From: Gordius sp. MW1
Lineage: Eukaryota; Nematomorpha; Gordioida; Gordea; Gordiidae
Assembly (NCBI GenBank): GCA_964036665.1
Contig: OZ038529.1
Span: 930,001 to 994,000, forward strand
DNA: 64,000 bases
Direction: 5' to 3'
Shown: positions 23,237-33,775 of the stretch, one piece after another
Position numbering within the stretch: the first letter of the stretch is position 1
How the letters are laid out: every line of letters begins with the position of its first letter
Made by a program: the position numbers and the translations under genes
The notes under the pieces: generated by a model
Told to the model about the DNA's origin: nothing
What the model saw: only the letters and a program-made list of their open reading frames with translations
The model's database searches: none

Positions 23237-23400
23237 CATGGGCGTAACTAGGATTGAAATCAGATGGGGGCAATAATGATTAAGGAGGGGGGGGGCAAAC
23301 ATTTTTTTAATTTTAGCCATGATTTGATAAAATATTTAAGATTTTTTGAATTTAGAGGGGGGCAGCCGCCCGTCCCTGCCACCCCCAGGCTACGCCCATG
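23237..23400. mobile_element. Short hAT-type MITE, CATGGGCGTA ends
   Basis: CATGGGCGTAACTAGG at 23237 and CAGGCTACGCCCATG ending 23400 form inverted termini; the interior contains a G9 run and an AT core. The same family occurs at 25128, 37011, 10149, 48567 and, truncated, at 63952. The target duplication here is eroded. Confidence 0.65.
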
Positions 23401-23454
23401 CACACCGCAATTAATCTTACACTCGCAATAGATTTTAAAATTTGAAACGCGTTC

Positions 23455-23640
23455 GGGAATGATTCGGCTAAATAACGCTTTCGGGCCGGGTCGGCTTCGG
23501 GTTGAAAATCTTAGAATATTTTCGGGTTCGGGTTGAAAATTTTAAAATGCTTGCGGGTTTGGGTTGAAAAATTTAAATTGCTTTCGGGTTCGGGTTGAAA
23601 ATTTTTATATGCTCTCGGGTTCGGGTTGAAAGAAAGTGAC
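23455..23640 (+). repeat. Minisatellite of TCGGGTTCGGGTTGAAAA units
   Basis: About five units of 36-40 bp, each with TTCGGGTTCGGGTTGAAAATTTT and variants, next to the right end of the hAT at 22063-23654. A shorter array with the same unit is at 22080-22170 near the left end. These may be subterminal transposase-binding repeats. Confidence 0.7.
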
Positions 23641-23689
23641 TTTGCAGTTCTCTACTAGTGAGATATGCTCACGGATATAACACACAATC

Positions 23690-23958
23690 AGTAATATAAG
23701 GGACCTTACATTAGGGGAGCGCATCTCCTGCTAGACTTTTGTAAAGGTGATGGTACTAAGTCTGTTTATTACCTTTAACCGCGCAGGTCTCAAATGACGC
23801 GCTAAATAATATCACTATGCGTCACGTTACGTACATTATTAAAGTGAAATTTTGTTTGGAATGCGATAATAGTTTTAAAATCTTAATTAAATTTATCTAA
23901 ATATGTCAATTTAATTATTATAAATAAATATTTTAAACAAGTAATTTAGTTCCTTCTA
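23690..23958 (+). repeat. Dispersed block copy 2, left part
   Basis: Inverted match to about 560-280 (landmarks GCGCGTCATTTGAGACCTGCGC and TTAGTACCATCACC) and, over 23857-23958, direct match to 8288-8395. The block stops at the 11-bp string AGTTCCTTCTA (23948-23958) and resumes at 35446. Confidence 0.65.
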
Positions 23959-24159
23959 GAGCTGTTAAAGTTACTTTACCACAGTAATTAGTTAAGTTAG
24001 TTACTTTCGTAAAAAATGTAACTACAGTTACTGTTACATTTTTTTAAATGTGACTGATTACAGTTCCAGTTAATTAATTACCTGATGGAACTAGTTACAC
24101 CTAAACACATGTAAATTTGAAAAAACGATATTAATTGCTATGCAAATTATGGGCTCGCT

Positions 24160-24710
24160 TTTCGTTGTCCGCCTGTCCTTCCGATGTCCGTCCAACTTGT
24201 ATCTACTGATGTGGGTTCTAATCCCGGCGAGGGCTTAATTAGTATATTGTTCTTGTTAATACCATTAATAATATGACTTTTTGACCATGTCCTGGCTACT
24301 GACCAATGAAAAAAATGACCATTGGCCAAAGTGTAAATCGAAAATTTTTTCCCATTTTTAAATTGTTATATTTGGTTAACATTTATAATTACACTATGCC
24401 CCCCCCTACAAGGGCCGCTTCCTCTACTGATGTGGGTTCGAATCTCGGCGAGGGCAAATTTTTTTTTTAATTAATAAATTAATATATTGTTCTTGTTATT
24501 GCCATTGATAATATAGCTTTTTGACCGTCTCCTGGCTACTGACCAATGAAAAAATACGACCATTGGCCAAAGTGTATCAATTTTTTTTTATATTTTAAAT
24601 ATTGGCTATTTGGCCTTTGCTGGCTATTGACCAATAAAAAAATGACCACTGGCCAAAGTAAGTTTAAAATCAAATTTTTTTTCTCTTGATTGTAATTATT
24701 GGCTAGTATT
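24160..24710 (+). repeat. CCAATGG-hairpin repeat array, left cluster
   Basis: Three units centred near 24301, 24541 and 24631 carry GACCAATGAAAAAAATGACC followed by ATTGGCCAAAG, which folds into a CCAATGG/CCATTGG stem-loop. Between them lie copies of a tRNA-like T-arm phrase, GGGTTCGAATC or a variant, in CTACTGATGTGGGTTC...GGCGAGGGC (near 24205-24235 and 24425-24455). The unit may derive from a tRNA-related SINE; no complete tRNA can be folded by eye. Confidence 0.6.
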
Positions 24711-24718
24711 TGCCGTCT

Positions 24719-25060
24719 CAGTGGCGTACGCAAGGGGGTGGTTTTGGGGTTCAACCCCCCCCCCCCCGCGGAAAATGGAAAAAATATTTTTTATTTTCTA
24801 ATATCGCATTATATAATAATATTTTGAAATGAGTGTTACTTAATTAACTATGAGCACTTATATTTAACTACCATTAAGTATTTTTAAGCGTTAATATATT
24901 TTTCCAGAATTTTCTTTGTGGTTACAAAACGTAAGCATTTCATATGAATTCCTCGATCAATTTGAATAAAAGAAAAGGCACCAGTGGCGTACGCAAGAGG
25001 AGGGTTTCGGGGTTCAACCCCCCCCCCCCCCCCCGTGGACAAAAATTTATAAAACTTATG
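24719..25060 (+). mobile_element. Two truncated hAT-type MITE ends (GTGGCGTACGC)
   Basis: AGTGGCGTACGCAAG occurs at about 24719 and 24984, each followed within 40 bases by GGGGTTCAACC and a long C run (12-13 and about 18 bases). Right ends are not found, so these are fragments of one family. Confidence 0.55.
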
Positions 25061-25127
25061 TAATGCAATACAAAATTTAATAAGTACGATAGCGGCGTAA
25101 TACTCAATTCTAATTTACTAAATTAAT

Positions 25128-25266
25128 CATGGGCGTAGCCCCCCTCCAAATCGAAAAATTTGTTGAAATATATTAAAGTTATGGCTAAAATCTCAAAAAA
25201 TGTTCATTTTCCCCCTCCCTAAATCATTATTGCCCTCCTCTAATTCCAATGCTCGCTACGCCCATA
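25128..25266. mobile_element. Short hAT-type MITE, CATGGGCGTAG ends
   Basis: CATGGGCGTAGCC at 25128 and GCTACGCCCAT near 25265 are inverted ends of the same family as 23237-23400. The flanks AAATTAAT and AAAATAAT may be a target duplication with one mismatch. Confidence 0.6.
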
Positions 25267-26197
25267 AAATAATGTTTTATAAAAGAATTATTGTGCCGAC
25301 AAGTAACAAAAATTCCATCATCTTTATATTAATGAGAATAATGTTGCGAACAAAAAATTTTTACATAAGGTGACAGAACGTCAGAAATAACGCTATTCAT
25401 AAATTAAATTGTATCCACTAAAAATTTAAAAAAAAATCAATTTTGGATCTATTTTGAGCCCCAATCGGGGTTCAGAAAATTTCTGCTCTTGGTTTCTATA
25501 TGATCGGGCTTCTTAAATTATATTTAAATAATTTTTTTTAACTGCAAAGCCCAGAATTTTATATTTAATAAATAAATAAATATGATAATTCCATCATTGC
25601 AAAATAATTTAATTTTCAAGCATTTATCGAAATTTTTATGGTTTTTCTCACTTATTAGCAATAAAATTTATTGTATGTTACGAGAAAAATTCATATTCTG
25701 AATTCATAATTTGTTTAAAATTTACAAGGGTTTGTAAACAATATTTTTTGGGACGGGCATAACAAAAACACCAAGCTTGGATTGAGCTCAGCCCAATGGA
25801 AAACAATTAACAGGACTCTAAATTCGCCTAGGCAAATGTTATTAATAACAAATTTATAACCTTAAATCTTAATCTAAACCTAACACAGGCTTTAAATGCT
25901 GTCAAGTTGAAAAGGGGAAATAAATGAAAAAAATTTTATAGAGGGATTTTATGTTAGTTTTAAAGTGGTTATTTACCCGACAGGTACCAATGTAACTTTT
26001 AAGTTACACCTATTTAAATGTTGTTTATTCAAAAAGTATTTATCGAAATTAAATTTTTTTAAATGAATTCAGCACACAGCTGTTGCCCAATTAGCTCACA
26101 TAACGCTTATATCCTCCGGATTTATCATTCTTAAAATATTCTATTCCAAAGTTCACGATTTTTTCATTTTTTCAACCCTCTCAAATTATTCAATTTT

Positions 26198-28257
26198 ATG
26201 GAAAAACAAACGTAAGTTATAAATTTTTTTTGCATGTTCTGAAAGATTAATTTCTGCCTATTATTTTGATATAAATTAATTTTTATAATTATTTTTTTAT
26301 CCTACCTTTTTTTAACTTTTAAATTTAATGTCACCTAAAAGTGACATTGGGAAGGGCATTTTTCGCCTTTGTTATTCAAGTATTTATTAACCTTATAAAC
26401 ATTGCCTGTTAACACCTAAACTATTAAAAATTAATTTAGGCTTGTGTAAGCCATCTTATAATAAATATTTCTCATCTACTCTTGATATTTAAATCCACAG
26501 AGACAAAATATTTTGTAGGAAAGTAATTTTGTGCTTGAAAAATATGGTTTTCAATAAACTTTTTAATTAATTTTTAAACAATTTTTAGGACATTGAATGA
26601 TCTGCTAGAGGAATTGGAATGCCCTAACTTAGATATTGAAGAAGTTATTATTTTTCCTCCAATTGAGGAAGGTGACACGGATCAGGAAAGTGGAGATGAA
26701 ATAGAAGCCGATCTGGATCATCTACCGAGACCAATGATTACCTCTAGTATAGAGATAATTCGTTTATCCGATCTAAAAAGTTCATCTTTCCAAGGTGATT
26801 TGAGTTGGCACGACGATGAAAATTTATTTATTCCATGTGGTCGCAAAGAAGATGATAATAAAGACGTCGATTTAATTGATCTGCCCACCCCTGAAGATTA
26901 TTTTGAGCAACTTTTTTCGGACGAAATTGTGACACTTTTGGTTGAAAGGACAAATCTATATGGCATCCATCATAATGTTAATTTAAACTTTACAAAGGAG
27001 GAGTGTAAAGTCTATATTGCGATATTACTCCTCACAGGATACCTAACCCCAAAGAATATAAAAATGTTTTGGGAACTGCAATCTGATTGCTACAATCAAA
27101 TGGTCTCCAACGGCATGCGCCGTAATAGATTTCAAGAGATAACAAAGTACCTACATGCATGCGACAATTTGAAGTTGGACTTAACGGACAAATTTGCCAA
27201 AGTGCGAGAGTTTTTCAATCTCTTGAATAAACAATTTCAAACATATTTCAAATATGTTAAGACATCTAACATTTCCATGGACGAAACCATCGTCCCCTAT
27301 TTTGGACACCACACCACCAAACAATTTATAAAAGGAAAGCCAATGCGGTTTGGATTTAAATTATGGTCAGCGGCAACAAGGTCTGGGTACCTTACGGCTT
27401 TTGATGTTTATCAGGGTGCATCGTGTATTTTACCACATCAAAAAACCCTGGGTTTGGGGGGAGCTGTCATAATGGACCTTCTTGATAAATTGCCGGAGAA
27501 ATATTCTCCATATAATATCTATTTTGATAATTATTTTACAAGCACAAAATTATTAAATGCACTCTCAAAAATAAACGTTGGCGCTACAGGAACTGTCCGT
27601 ACAAACAGAATAAAATGTCCGCTAAGTGACCCTAAACTTTTTAAAAAAAAGGAACGAGGTTATTTCGAGAAAAAAATTGCATCAAATTTAGTAGCAATAC
27701 AATGGAATGACAATTGTGTAGTCAAGATGTTATCTAATTGTCATGGAACCCACCCTGTAAGAAAAATCGGCAGAATAGGTTCAAGCAATAAAGTGAAATC
27801 GAGAATACAGGTTGATTGCCCCTTTATGGTGCAAATGTATAATAGATATATGGGTGGGGTCGATAGATTCGACCAAAATATCCATTCTACGAGGATTTCT
27901 TATAGGGGGAAAAAATGGTATTTTCCTTTGATTGCATTTGGCATAGATGCGGCATGTCAAAATGCATGGCAAATATACAATTTGAACAATGAATATATTT
28001 CTTTATGCACTTTTAGAAGGTCAATAGTGGTGTCATATTTCAAAAAATATGGTAGTCAACCGAAAAGAAGTGTTTACGCTACGTTAACAAGATATAAACC
28101 GAATATTTCAAAACATCAAAAAGAAGCCTGTTTACAGAGGCGCTGTAAAGTTTGTAAGAAGGCCACTCGCCTTAAATGTTCTTATTGCAATGCCGGATTG
28201 CATTTAACCCGCCAGGTACCACTAATTTTTGGCCGGTCAAATTTTGTTAAAAAATAA
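26198..28257 (+). CDS. piggyBac transposase, copy A, C-terminus broken by insertion
   Basis: Exon 1 is 26198-26211 (ATG GAA AAA CAA AC), donor GTAAGT at 26212; exon 2 starts 26589 after TTTTTAG and is open to 28257. The joined frame gives MEKQTT followed by the long frame. DDD-type transposase: catalytic aspartates lie in SMDETIVPYFG, IYFDNYFTS and GGVDRFDQN (about residues 236, 318 and 430). A cysteine-rich C-terminal finger (CLQRRCKVCKK, KCSYCNAGLHL) follows. Element B cuts the frame just after GLHL, replacing the last nine residues and the final zinc-ligand cysteine with about 16 foreign residues. All catalytic residues are present; binding to transposon ends through the finger is probably impaired (inference). 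Confidence 0.9.
26329..26353 (+). promoter_or_regulatory. piggyBac subterminal repeat with palindrome
   Basis: TGTCACCTAAAAGTGACATT at 26329 (core palindrome GTCACC TAAA AGTGAC type) is repeated inverted at 30764-30788 in A, and the equivalents in B are at 30301-30325 and 28340-28364. A second palindrome, GTAACTTTTAAGTTAC, lies at 25991-26006 near the left tip. By analogy with other piggyBac elements these internal repeats are likely transposase-binding sites. Confidence 0.6.
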
Positions 28258-30678
28258 TTATTTAGCATCCCTAAGGTCTAGTTAAGAAAAGTCAATTGAA
28301 ATTTTTTTGAAAAAAAATGCACTCGAGGAGCTAGGGGGGTGTCACCTAAAAGTGACAATGGGAACACCAAAAATGCAACATTTTATTTTTTATTCAAATC
28401 AATTACAATAAAATTAATTATGAGTTATGATAATTCGCCCAGCATTTTAAATGCAATCCGGCATTGCAATAAGAACATTTAAGGCGAGTGGCCTTCTTAC
28501 AAACTTTACAGCGCCTCTGTAAACAGGCTTCTTTTTGATGTTTTGAAATATTCGGTTTATATCTTGTTAACGTAGCGTAAACACTTCTTTTCGGTTGACT
28601 ACCATATTTTTTGAAATATGACACCACTATTGACCTTCTAAAAGTGCATAAAGAAATATATTCATTGTTCAAATTGTATATTTGCCATGCATTTTGACAT
28701 GCCGCATCTATGCCAAATGCAATCAAAGGAAAATACCATTTTTTCCCCCTATAAGAAATCCTCGTAGAATGGATATTTTGGTCGAATCTATCGACCCCAC
28801 CCATATATCTATTATACATTTGCACCATAAAGGGGCAATCAACCTGTATTCTCGATTTCACTTTATTGCTTGAACCTATTCTGCCGATTTTTCTTACAGG
28901 GTGGGTTCCATGACAATTAGATAACATCTTGACTACACAATTGTCATTCCATTGTATTGCTACTAAATTTGATGCAATTTTTTTCTCGAAATAACCTCGT
29001 TCCTTTTTTTTAAAAAGTTTAGGGTCACTTAGCGGACATTTTATTCTGTTTGTACGGACAGTTCCTGTAGCGCCAACGTTTATTTTTGAGAGTGCATTTA
29101 ATAATTTTGTGCTTGTAAAATAATTATCAAAATAGATATTATATGGAGAATATTTCTCCGGCAATTTATCAAGAAGGTCCATTATGACAGCTCCCCCCAA
29201 ACCCAGGGTTTTTTGATGTGGTAAAATACACGATGCACCCTGATAAACATCAAAAGCCGTAAGGTACCCAGACCTTGTTGCCGCTGACCATAATTTAAAT
29301 CCAAACCGCATTGGCTTTCCTTTTATAAATTGTTTGGTGGTGTGGTGTCCAAAATAGGGGACGATGGTTTCGTCCATGGAAATGTTAGATGTCTTAACAT
29401 ATTTGAAATATGTTTGAAATTGTTTATTCAAGAGATTGAAAAACTCTCGCACTTTGGCAAATTTGTCCGTTAAGTCCAACTTCAAATTGTCGCATGCATG
29501 TAGGTACTTTGTTATCTCTTGAAATCTATTACGGCGCATGCCGTTGGAGACCATTTGATTGTAGCAATCAGATTGCAGTTCCCAAAACATTTTTATATTC
29601 TTTGGGGTTAGGTATCCTGTGAGGAGTAATATCGCAATATAGACTTTACACTCCTCCTTTGTAAAGTTTAAATTAACATTATGATGGATGCCATATAGAT
29701 TTGTCCTTTCAACCAAAAGTGTCACAATTTCGTCCGAAAAAAGTTGCTCAAAATAATCTTCAGGGGTGGGCAGATCAATTAAATCGACGTCTTTATTATC
29801 ATCTTCTTTGCGACCACATGGAATAAATAAATTTTCATCGTCGTGCCAACTCAAATCACCTTGGAAAGATGAACTTTTTAGATCGGATAAACGAATTATC
29901 TCTATACTAGAGGTAATCATTGGTCTCGGTAGATGATCCAGATCGGCTTCTATTTCATCTCCACTTTCCTGATCCGTGTCACCTTCCTCAATTGGAGGAA
30001 AAATAATAACTTCTTCAATATCTAAGTTAGGGCATTCCAATTCCTCTAGCAGATCATTCAATGTCCTAAAAATTGTTTAAAAATTAATTAAAAAGTTTAT
30101 TGAAAACCATATTTTTCAAGCACAAAATTACTTTCCTACAAAATATTTTGTCTCTGTGGATTTAAATATCAAGAGTAGATGAGAAATATTTATTATAAGA
30201 TGGCTTACACAAGCCTAAATTAATTTTTAATAGTTTAGGTGTTAACAGGCAATGTTTATAAGGTTAATAAATACTTGAATAACAAAGGCGAAAAATGCCC
30301 TTCCCAATGTCACTTTTAGGTGACATTAAATTTAAAAGTTAAAAAAAGGTAGGATAAAAAAATAATTATAAAAATTAATTTATATCAAAATAATAGGCAG
30401 AAATTAATCTTTCAGAACATGCAAAAAAAATTTATAACTTACGTTTGTTTTTCCATAAAATTGAATAATTTGAGAGGGTTGAAAAAATGAAAAAATCGTG
30501 AACTTTGGAATAGAATATTTTAAGAATGATAAATCCGGAGGATATAAGCGTTATGTGAGCTAATTGGGCAACAGCTGTGTGCTGAATTCATTTAAAAAAA
30601 TTTAATTTCGATAAATACTTTTTGAATAAACAACATTTAAATAGGTGTAACTTAAAAGTTACATTGGTACCTGTCGGG
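28208..30678 (-). mobile_element. piggyBac element B, complete, inserted in element A
   Basis: 2471 bp, opposite orientation to A. The plus-strand left boundary is TTAA then CCCGCCAGGTACCA (28208); the right boundary is TGGTACCTGTCGGG (30678) followed by TAAA. The target was TTAA within the codons for GLHLKCW of A's transposase. Wherever I compared A and B they are identical or nearly so, including introns and subterminal repeats (28340-28364 and 30301-30325), so this is a very recent event. Confidence 0.92.
28418..30456 (-). CDS. piggyBac transposase, copy B, intact
   Basis: Minus-strand gene: exon 1 30456-30443, intron with GTAAGT donor and TTTTTAG acceptor, exon 2 30065-28418. About 553 residues, a normal length for piggyBac transposases. 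The acidic N-terminus (EEGDTDQESGDEIEAD) is followed by the DDD catalytic core (aspartates near 236, 318 and 430) and a C-terminal Cys/His finger that keeps its last cysteine (HLKCW). Hydrolysis and strand transfer at TTAA follow from the family. No stop, frameshift or missing catalytic residue is seen, so the element could be autonomous. AATAAA signals lie about 35 nt past the stop in the sense direction. Confidence 0.92.
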
Positions 30679-31249
30679 TAAAATGCTGGGCGAATTATCA
30701 TAACTCATAATTAATTTTATTGTAATTGATTTGAATAAAAAATAAAATGTTGCATTTTTGGTGTTCCCATTGTCACTTTTAGGTGACACCCCCCTAGCTC
30801 CTCGAGTGCATTTTTTTTCAAAAAAATTTCAATTGACTTTTCTTAACTAGACCTTAGGGATGCTAAATAATTATTTTTTAACAAAATTTGACCGGCCAAA
30901 AATTAGTGGTACCTGGCGGGTTAATATCGAGATAATTTGATTGTTTTTTATTACTAGAACAAATAAAGGACAATTATAAAGTGAGACTTCACATCAACAT
31001 AATAATGTGTTGTGTTACAATTTTTTAATACCAAAGCTTTTTATGTTCTCATCTTCTTTACACCAGCTTCGATAGAATTTAAAATCTAATTTTGGCTGGA
31101 CAAACCCACATGGATGCTACATAATGTATATAGATCTTTAATCAAATTGCATAAAAAAATTTATTATAAATTTGTTCGATATTGGAAGAAAAATTTTGAA
31201 AACCACCCCCAAAATAAAATCTTGAGTTCGCCCCTGGGCCGACTGCTGT

Positions 31250-32700
31250 CTACTGACCAATGGAAAAAATGACCACTGGCCAAAGTGTATATCGCATTAT
31301 TTTCTATTTTACAATTATAGGTTATTTGGCCGTCTGACCAATGGAAAAAATGACCAATGGCCAAAGTATGATTGGAAAATTTTTTCGTTTTTTTAATATC
31401 TTGTTTATACTATAATATGCGCATGATTTGAATAGAGCCTATAGTCATAATTCAAATTATGGGTCGCCTACACCAAATTGTAATTTATACAATATCAAAA
31501 AAACTCTAAATTGAAAGTGTACGTTGAAGGATGATTATTGGCTTTTTTAAGGTCATACCCTCTATTTGCATTCTTTTTGTCACTTCGATTAATTTAGAAG
31601 TTGATAAATAATAATGAATGAAAGAAAACCTATTCCTCAAAATCAAAAAATGCAAAATGATACTTTTGTTTTTTTTCATACAAATATTTAAAAAGCTAAA
31701 TTTTTCTAAAACCTGCTATAAAACAATTATTAATTGCTATGCAATTTATGGGCTCGTTTTTAATTTTTCGTTGTCCGTTGTCCGTTACCCTTCACTGTTT
31801 TTGTTAATTTAACTAGTTTTTGGGTTCGAATCCCGGAGTTTTTTTTGACTCTTATGATTGTTCTTGTTACTACCATTGATAATAAGACTTTTTGGCCGTC
31901 CGTTGGGTGCTGACCAATGAAAAAAATGACCATTGGCCAAAATGTGAATCCAAGTTTTTTTTTCTCGTTTTTTTTGACTATTATGATTGTTCCTGTTACT
32001 ACCATTGATAATAAAACTTTTTGGTTGTCCGCTGGCTGCTGACCATTGAAAAAAATGACCATTGGCCAAAATGTGAATCGAAATTATTTTTTTCGTTTTT
32101 TTTGGCTAACATTGACAATTACCCTATGCCCTCCCCCGACAGAGCCTATGCCTCTACTGATATGGGTTCCTGTGCCCCTTCCCCCCTACAAAAGCCTATG
32201 CCTCTACTGATGTGGGTTCGAATCCCATCGAGGGCAAATTCTTAATTGCTGGTTCGATACTCAAAGTGGGCCAAATTTTTTTGTTATTTTTTTTAAATTA
32301 ATATATTGTTCTTGTTACTACCATTGATAACATGGCTTTTTGGCCCTCCACTGGCTACTGACCAATGGAAGAAAATGACCATTTTCCAAAATGTTAATCA
32401 AAAAAATTTTTTCGTTATTTTTGGCTCTTATATATTAATAGACTGTCTCTTGGTACTGACCGATGGAAAAAATGACCATTGGCCAAAGTTTGTATCGAAA
32501 TTTTTTTTTTCATTTTTTTTTTGACTTCTGTATTTATATCGACTTTTAACGTGTCCTGGCTGCTGATCAAAGGAAAAAATGACCATTGGCCAAAATGTGA
32601 ATCGAAAATTTTTTTTTCGTTTTTATTGGCTAAGATTGATTTATAGACCATCTGTTGGAACTGCCCATTGGAAAAAATGACCATTGGACAAAATGTGAAT
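31250..32700 (+). repeat. CCAATGG-hairpin repeat array, right cluster
   Basis: Eight units centred near 31255, 31335, 31911, 32041, 32358, 32459, 32566 and 32663 carry variants of GACCAATGGAAAAAATGACC followed by ATTGGCCAAA, spaced about 80-150 bp apart except for larger gaps. T-arm-like GGGTTCGAATCCC occurs near 31822 and 32215, a weaker one at 32243. One decayed unit follows at 33247 and one isolated unit at 52805. ORFs translated through the array (HFFHWSV repeats) are artefacts of the repeat. Confidence 0.65.
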
Positions 32701-32759
32701 CGATTTTTTTTTTAATTTTTTTTGACTCTTATGTATTTATATCGACGTTTTTCTCGCTG

Positions 32760-33340
32760 CTCCTGTTAAGAATCACTGTTTTAAATGACGATTTGCCATT
32801 GTATAATTAACTAATGTTATACACATTAAACAAATATTTGTTAAATCATCTATAAAATATTGATTTTCTATTATTGCTCAGTTTATTATACAATATATTA
32901 AAAAATTTTAAAAAGCCAAATCAAATTTTTTTAATAACCTCGTTTTTATATCTTGCATTATATTATCCCTCCTTTAGAAATAATTTTGAAATTGTCAAAA
33001 TTAAAAAAAAATATTGAGAATATTATTGTAAACAAAATTAAGAAACAAACACCATTATTTAATTAATACCATTGGTGTTCCTAAAAGCTATTTTACCCCT
33101 GACCACCCTGGGCACCTACGGGTAAAGTTTCGAGCAAATCGGGCGGGTAGTTTCAGAATTTAGCCCTTTATTCAAACTATAAGGAATTTTTTTTTAATTT
33201 TTTTTTAAATTAAATTAATATTTTGTTCTTGTTAATACCATTTGACTGTCTGCTAACCATTAAAAAATATCACCACGGGCCAAAGTGATAAATTTGTATA
33301 ATTAATTAATTAATTAATTAATCATTAGGCATTTAATACC
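32760..33340. other. AT-rich spacer with a Helitron fragment
   Basis: 33080-33175 is an inverted match to the Helitron motif at 17400-17470 (AAAGCTATTTTACCCCTGA, then GGGTAGTTTCAGAATTTAGCCC). A TTAA tandem run lies at 33302-33322. No gene seen. Confidence 0.55.
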
Positions 33341-33775
33341 CCCTATAGGCATTATCGCCCCTTCCCACCTTTCTCGCCCATAAATTGCATAGCAAATATA
33401 ATACATTTATACGGAGTATAGATGAGTCGTCCCCCCTTCCCTTCCCCTCCTCCCCTTCCCTTTCCCTTCTCCTCCTTCTCACGAGGGCCGAAGGCCCGAG
33501 TTTAATCTTTATTTATTGAGGAAAATTATTAATATGAAAATAGTATATTTAAAAAACAACTATAACGTTGTTGTACGAGTATTATCTGACTCCCTGCTTG
33601 ACCATTGCCCTCCCCCATAGGCATTCTCGCCCCTTACCACCTTTTTAATATTGTATAGCAAATATGCTACGTTTATACGGAGTATAGATGAGTTTTGTTC
33701 CCCCTTCCCTCCTGCCCCTCTCTCCCCCTTCCCTTCCCTCCTTTCCACCAGGGGCGAACCCCTGGTTTTTTTATT
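33341..33775 (+). repeat. Pair of diverged direct repeats with pyrimidine tracts
   Basis: 33341-33500 and about 33605-33770 both run: CCCCCTATAGGCAT-like start, ATTGCATAGCAAATAT, TTTATACGGAGTATAGATGAG, then a long CCCTTCCC tract and a short GC-rich inverted repeat (GGGCCGAAGGCCC or GGGGCGAACCCC). The ORFs here are low-complexity shadows. Confidence 0.6.

Larger units (their letters stand above)
22063..23654. mobile_element. hAT element, non-autonomous, with exact 8-bp target duplication
   Basis: Flanked by CTAGTGAG at 22055-22062 and 23655-23662. The ends TCTAGAACTGCA and TGCAGTTCTCTA are imperfect inverted repeats. Both subterminal regions carry arrays built on TCGGGTTCGGGTTGAAAATTTT (22080-22170 and 23455-23640). 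It has no transposase, and contains a piggyBac-like MITE (22550-23141) and a second hAT MITE (23237-23400). Confidence 0.8.
25976..30920 (+). mobile_element. piggyBac element A, outer copy, split by element B
   Basis: The left end CCCGACAGGTACCA starts at 25976 (preceded by TTTA); the right end TGGTACCTGGCGGG stops at 30920 (followed by TTAA). The element is interrupted at 28207/28208 by element B. Removing B and one TTAA leaves about 2470 bp. Subterminal palindromes GTCACCTAAAAGTGAC lie at 26330-26345 and, inverted, at 30772-30787. One transposase gene on the plus strand. Both piggyBac hallmarks (TTAA target, CCC start) are seen at the right end, while the left flank is TTTA. Confidence 0.9.

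Noticed and set aside
27781-28873. Identical 63-residue ORFs at 27781-27972 (-) and 28682-28873 (+)
   Set aside because: Both are antisense shadows of the two piggyBac transposase genes.
24205-32245. tRNA genes suggested by GGGTTCGAATCCC
   Set aside because: Only the T-arm/B-box is present; no matching D-arm, anticodon arm or 7-bp acceptor pairing could be assembled at tRNA length.
31164-32684. Several ORFs with HFFHWSV or KNDHWPK repeats
   Set aside because: They are translations of the CCAATGG-hairpin repeat in different frames and strands; no start, splice or composition support.
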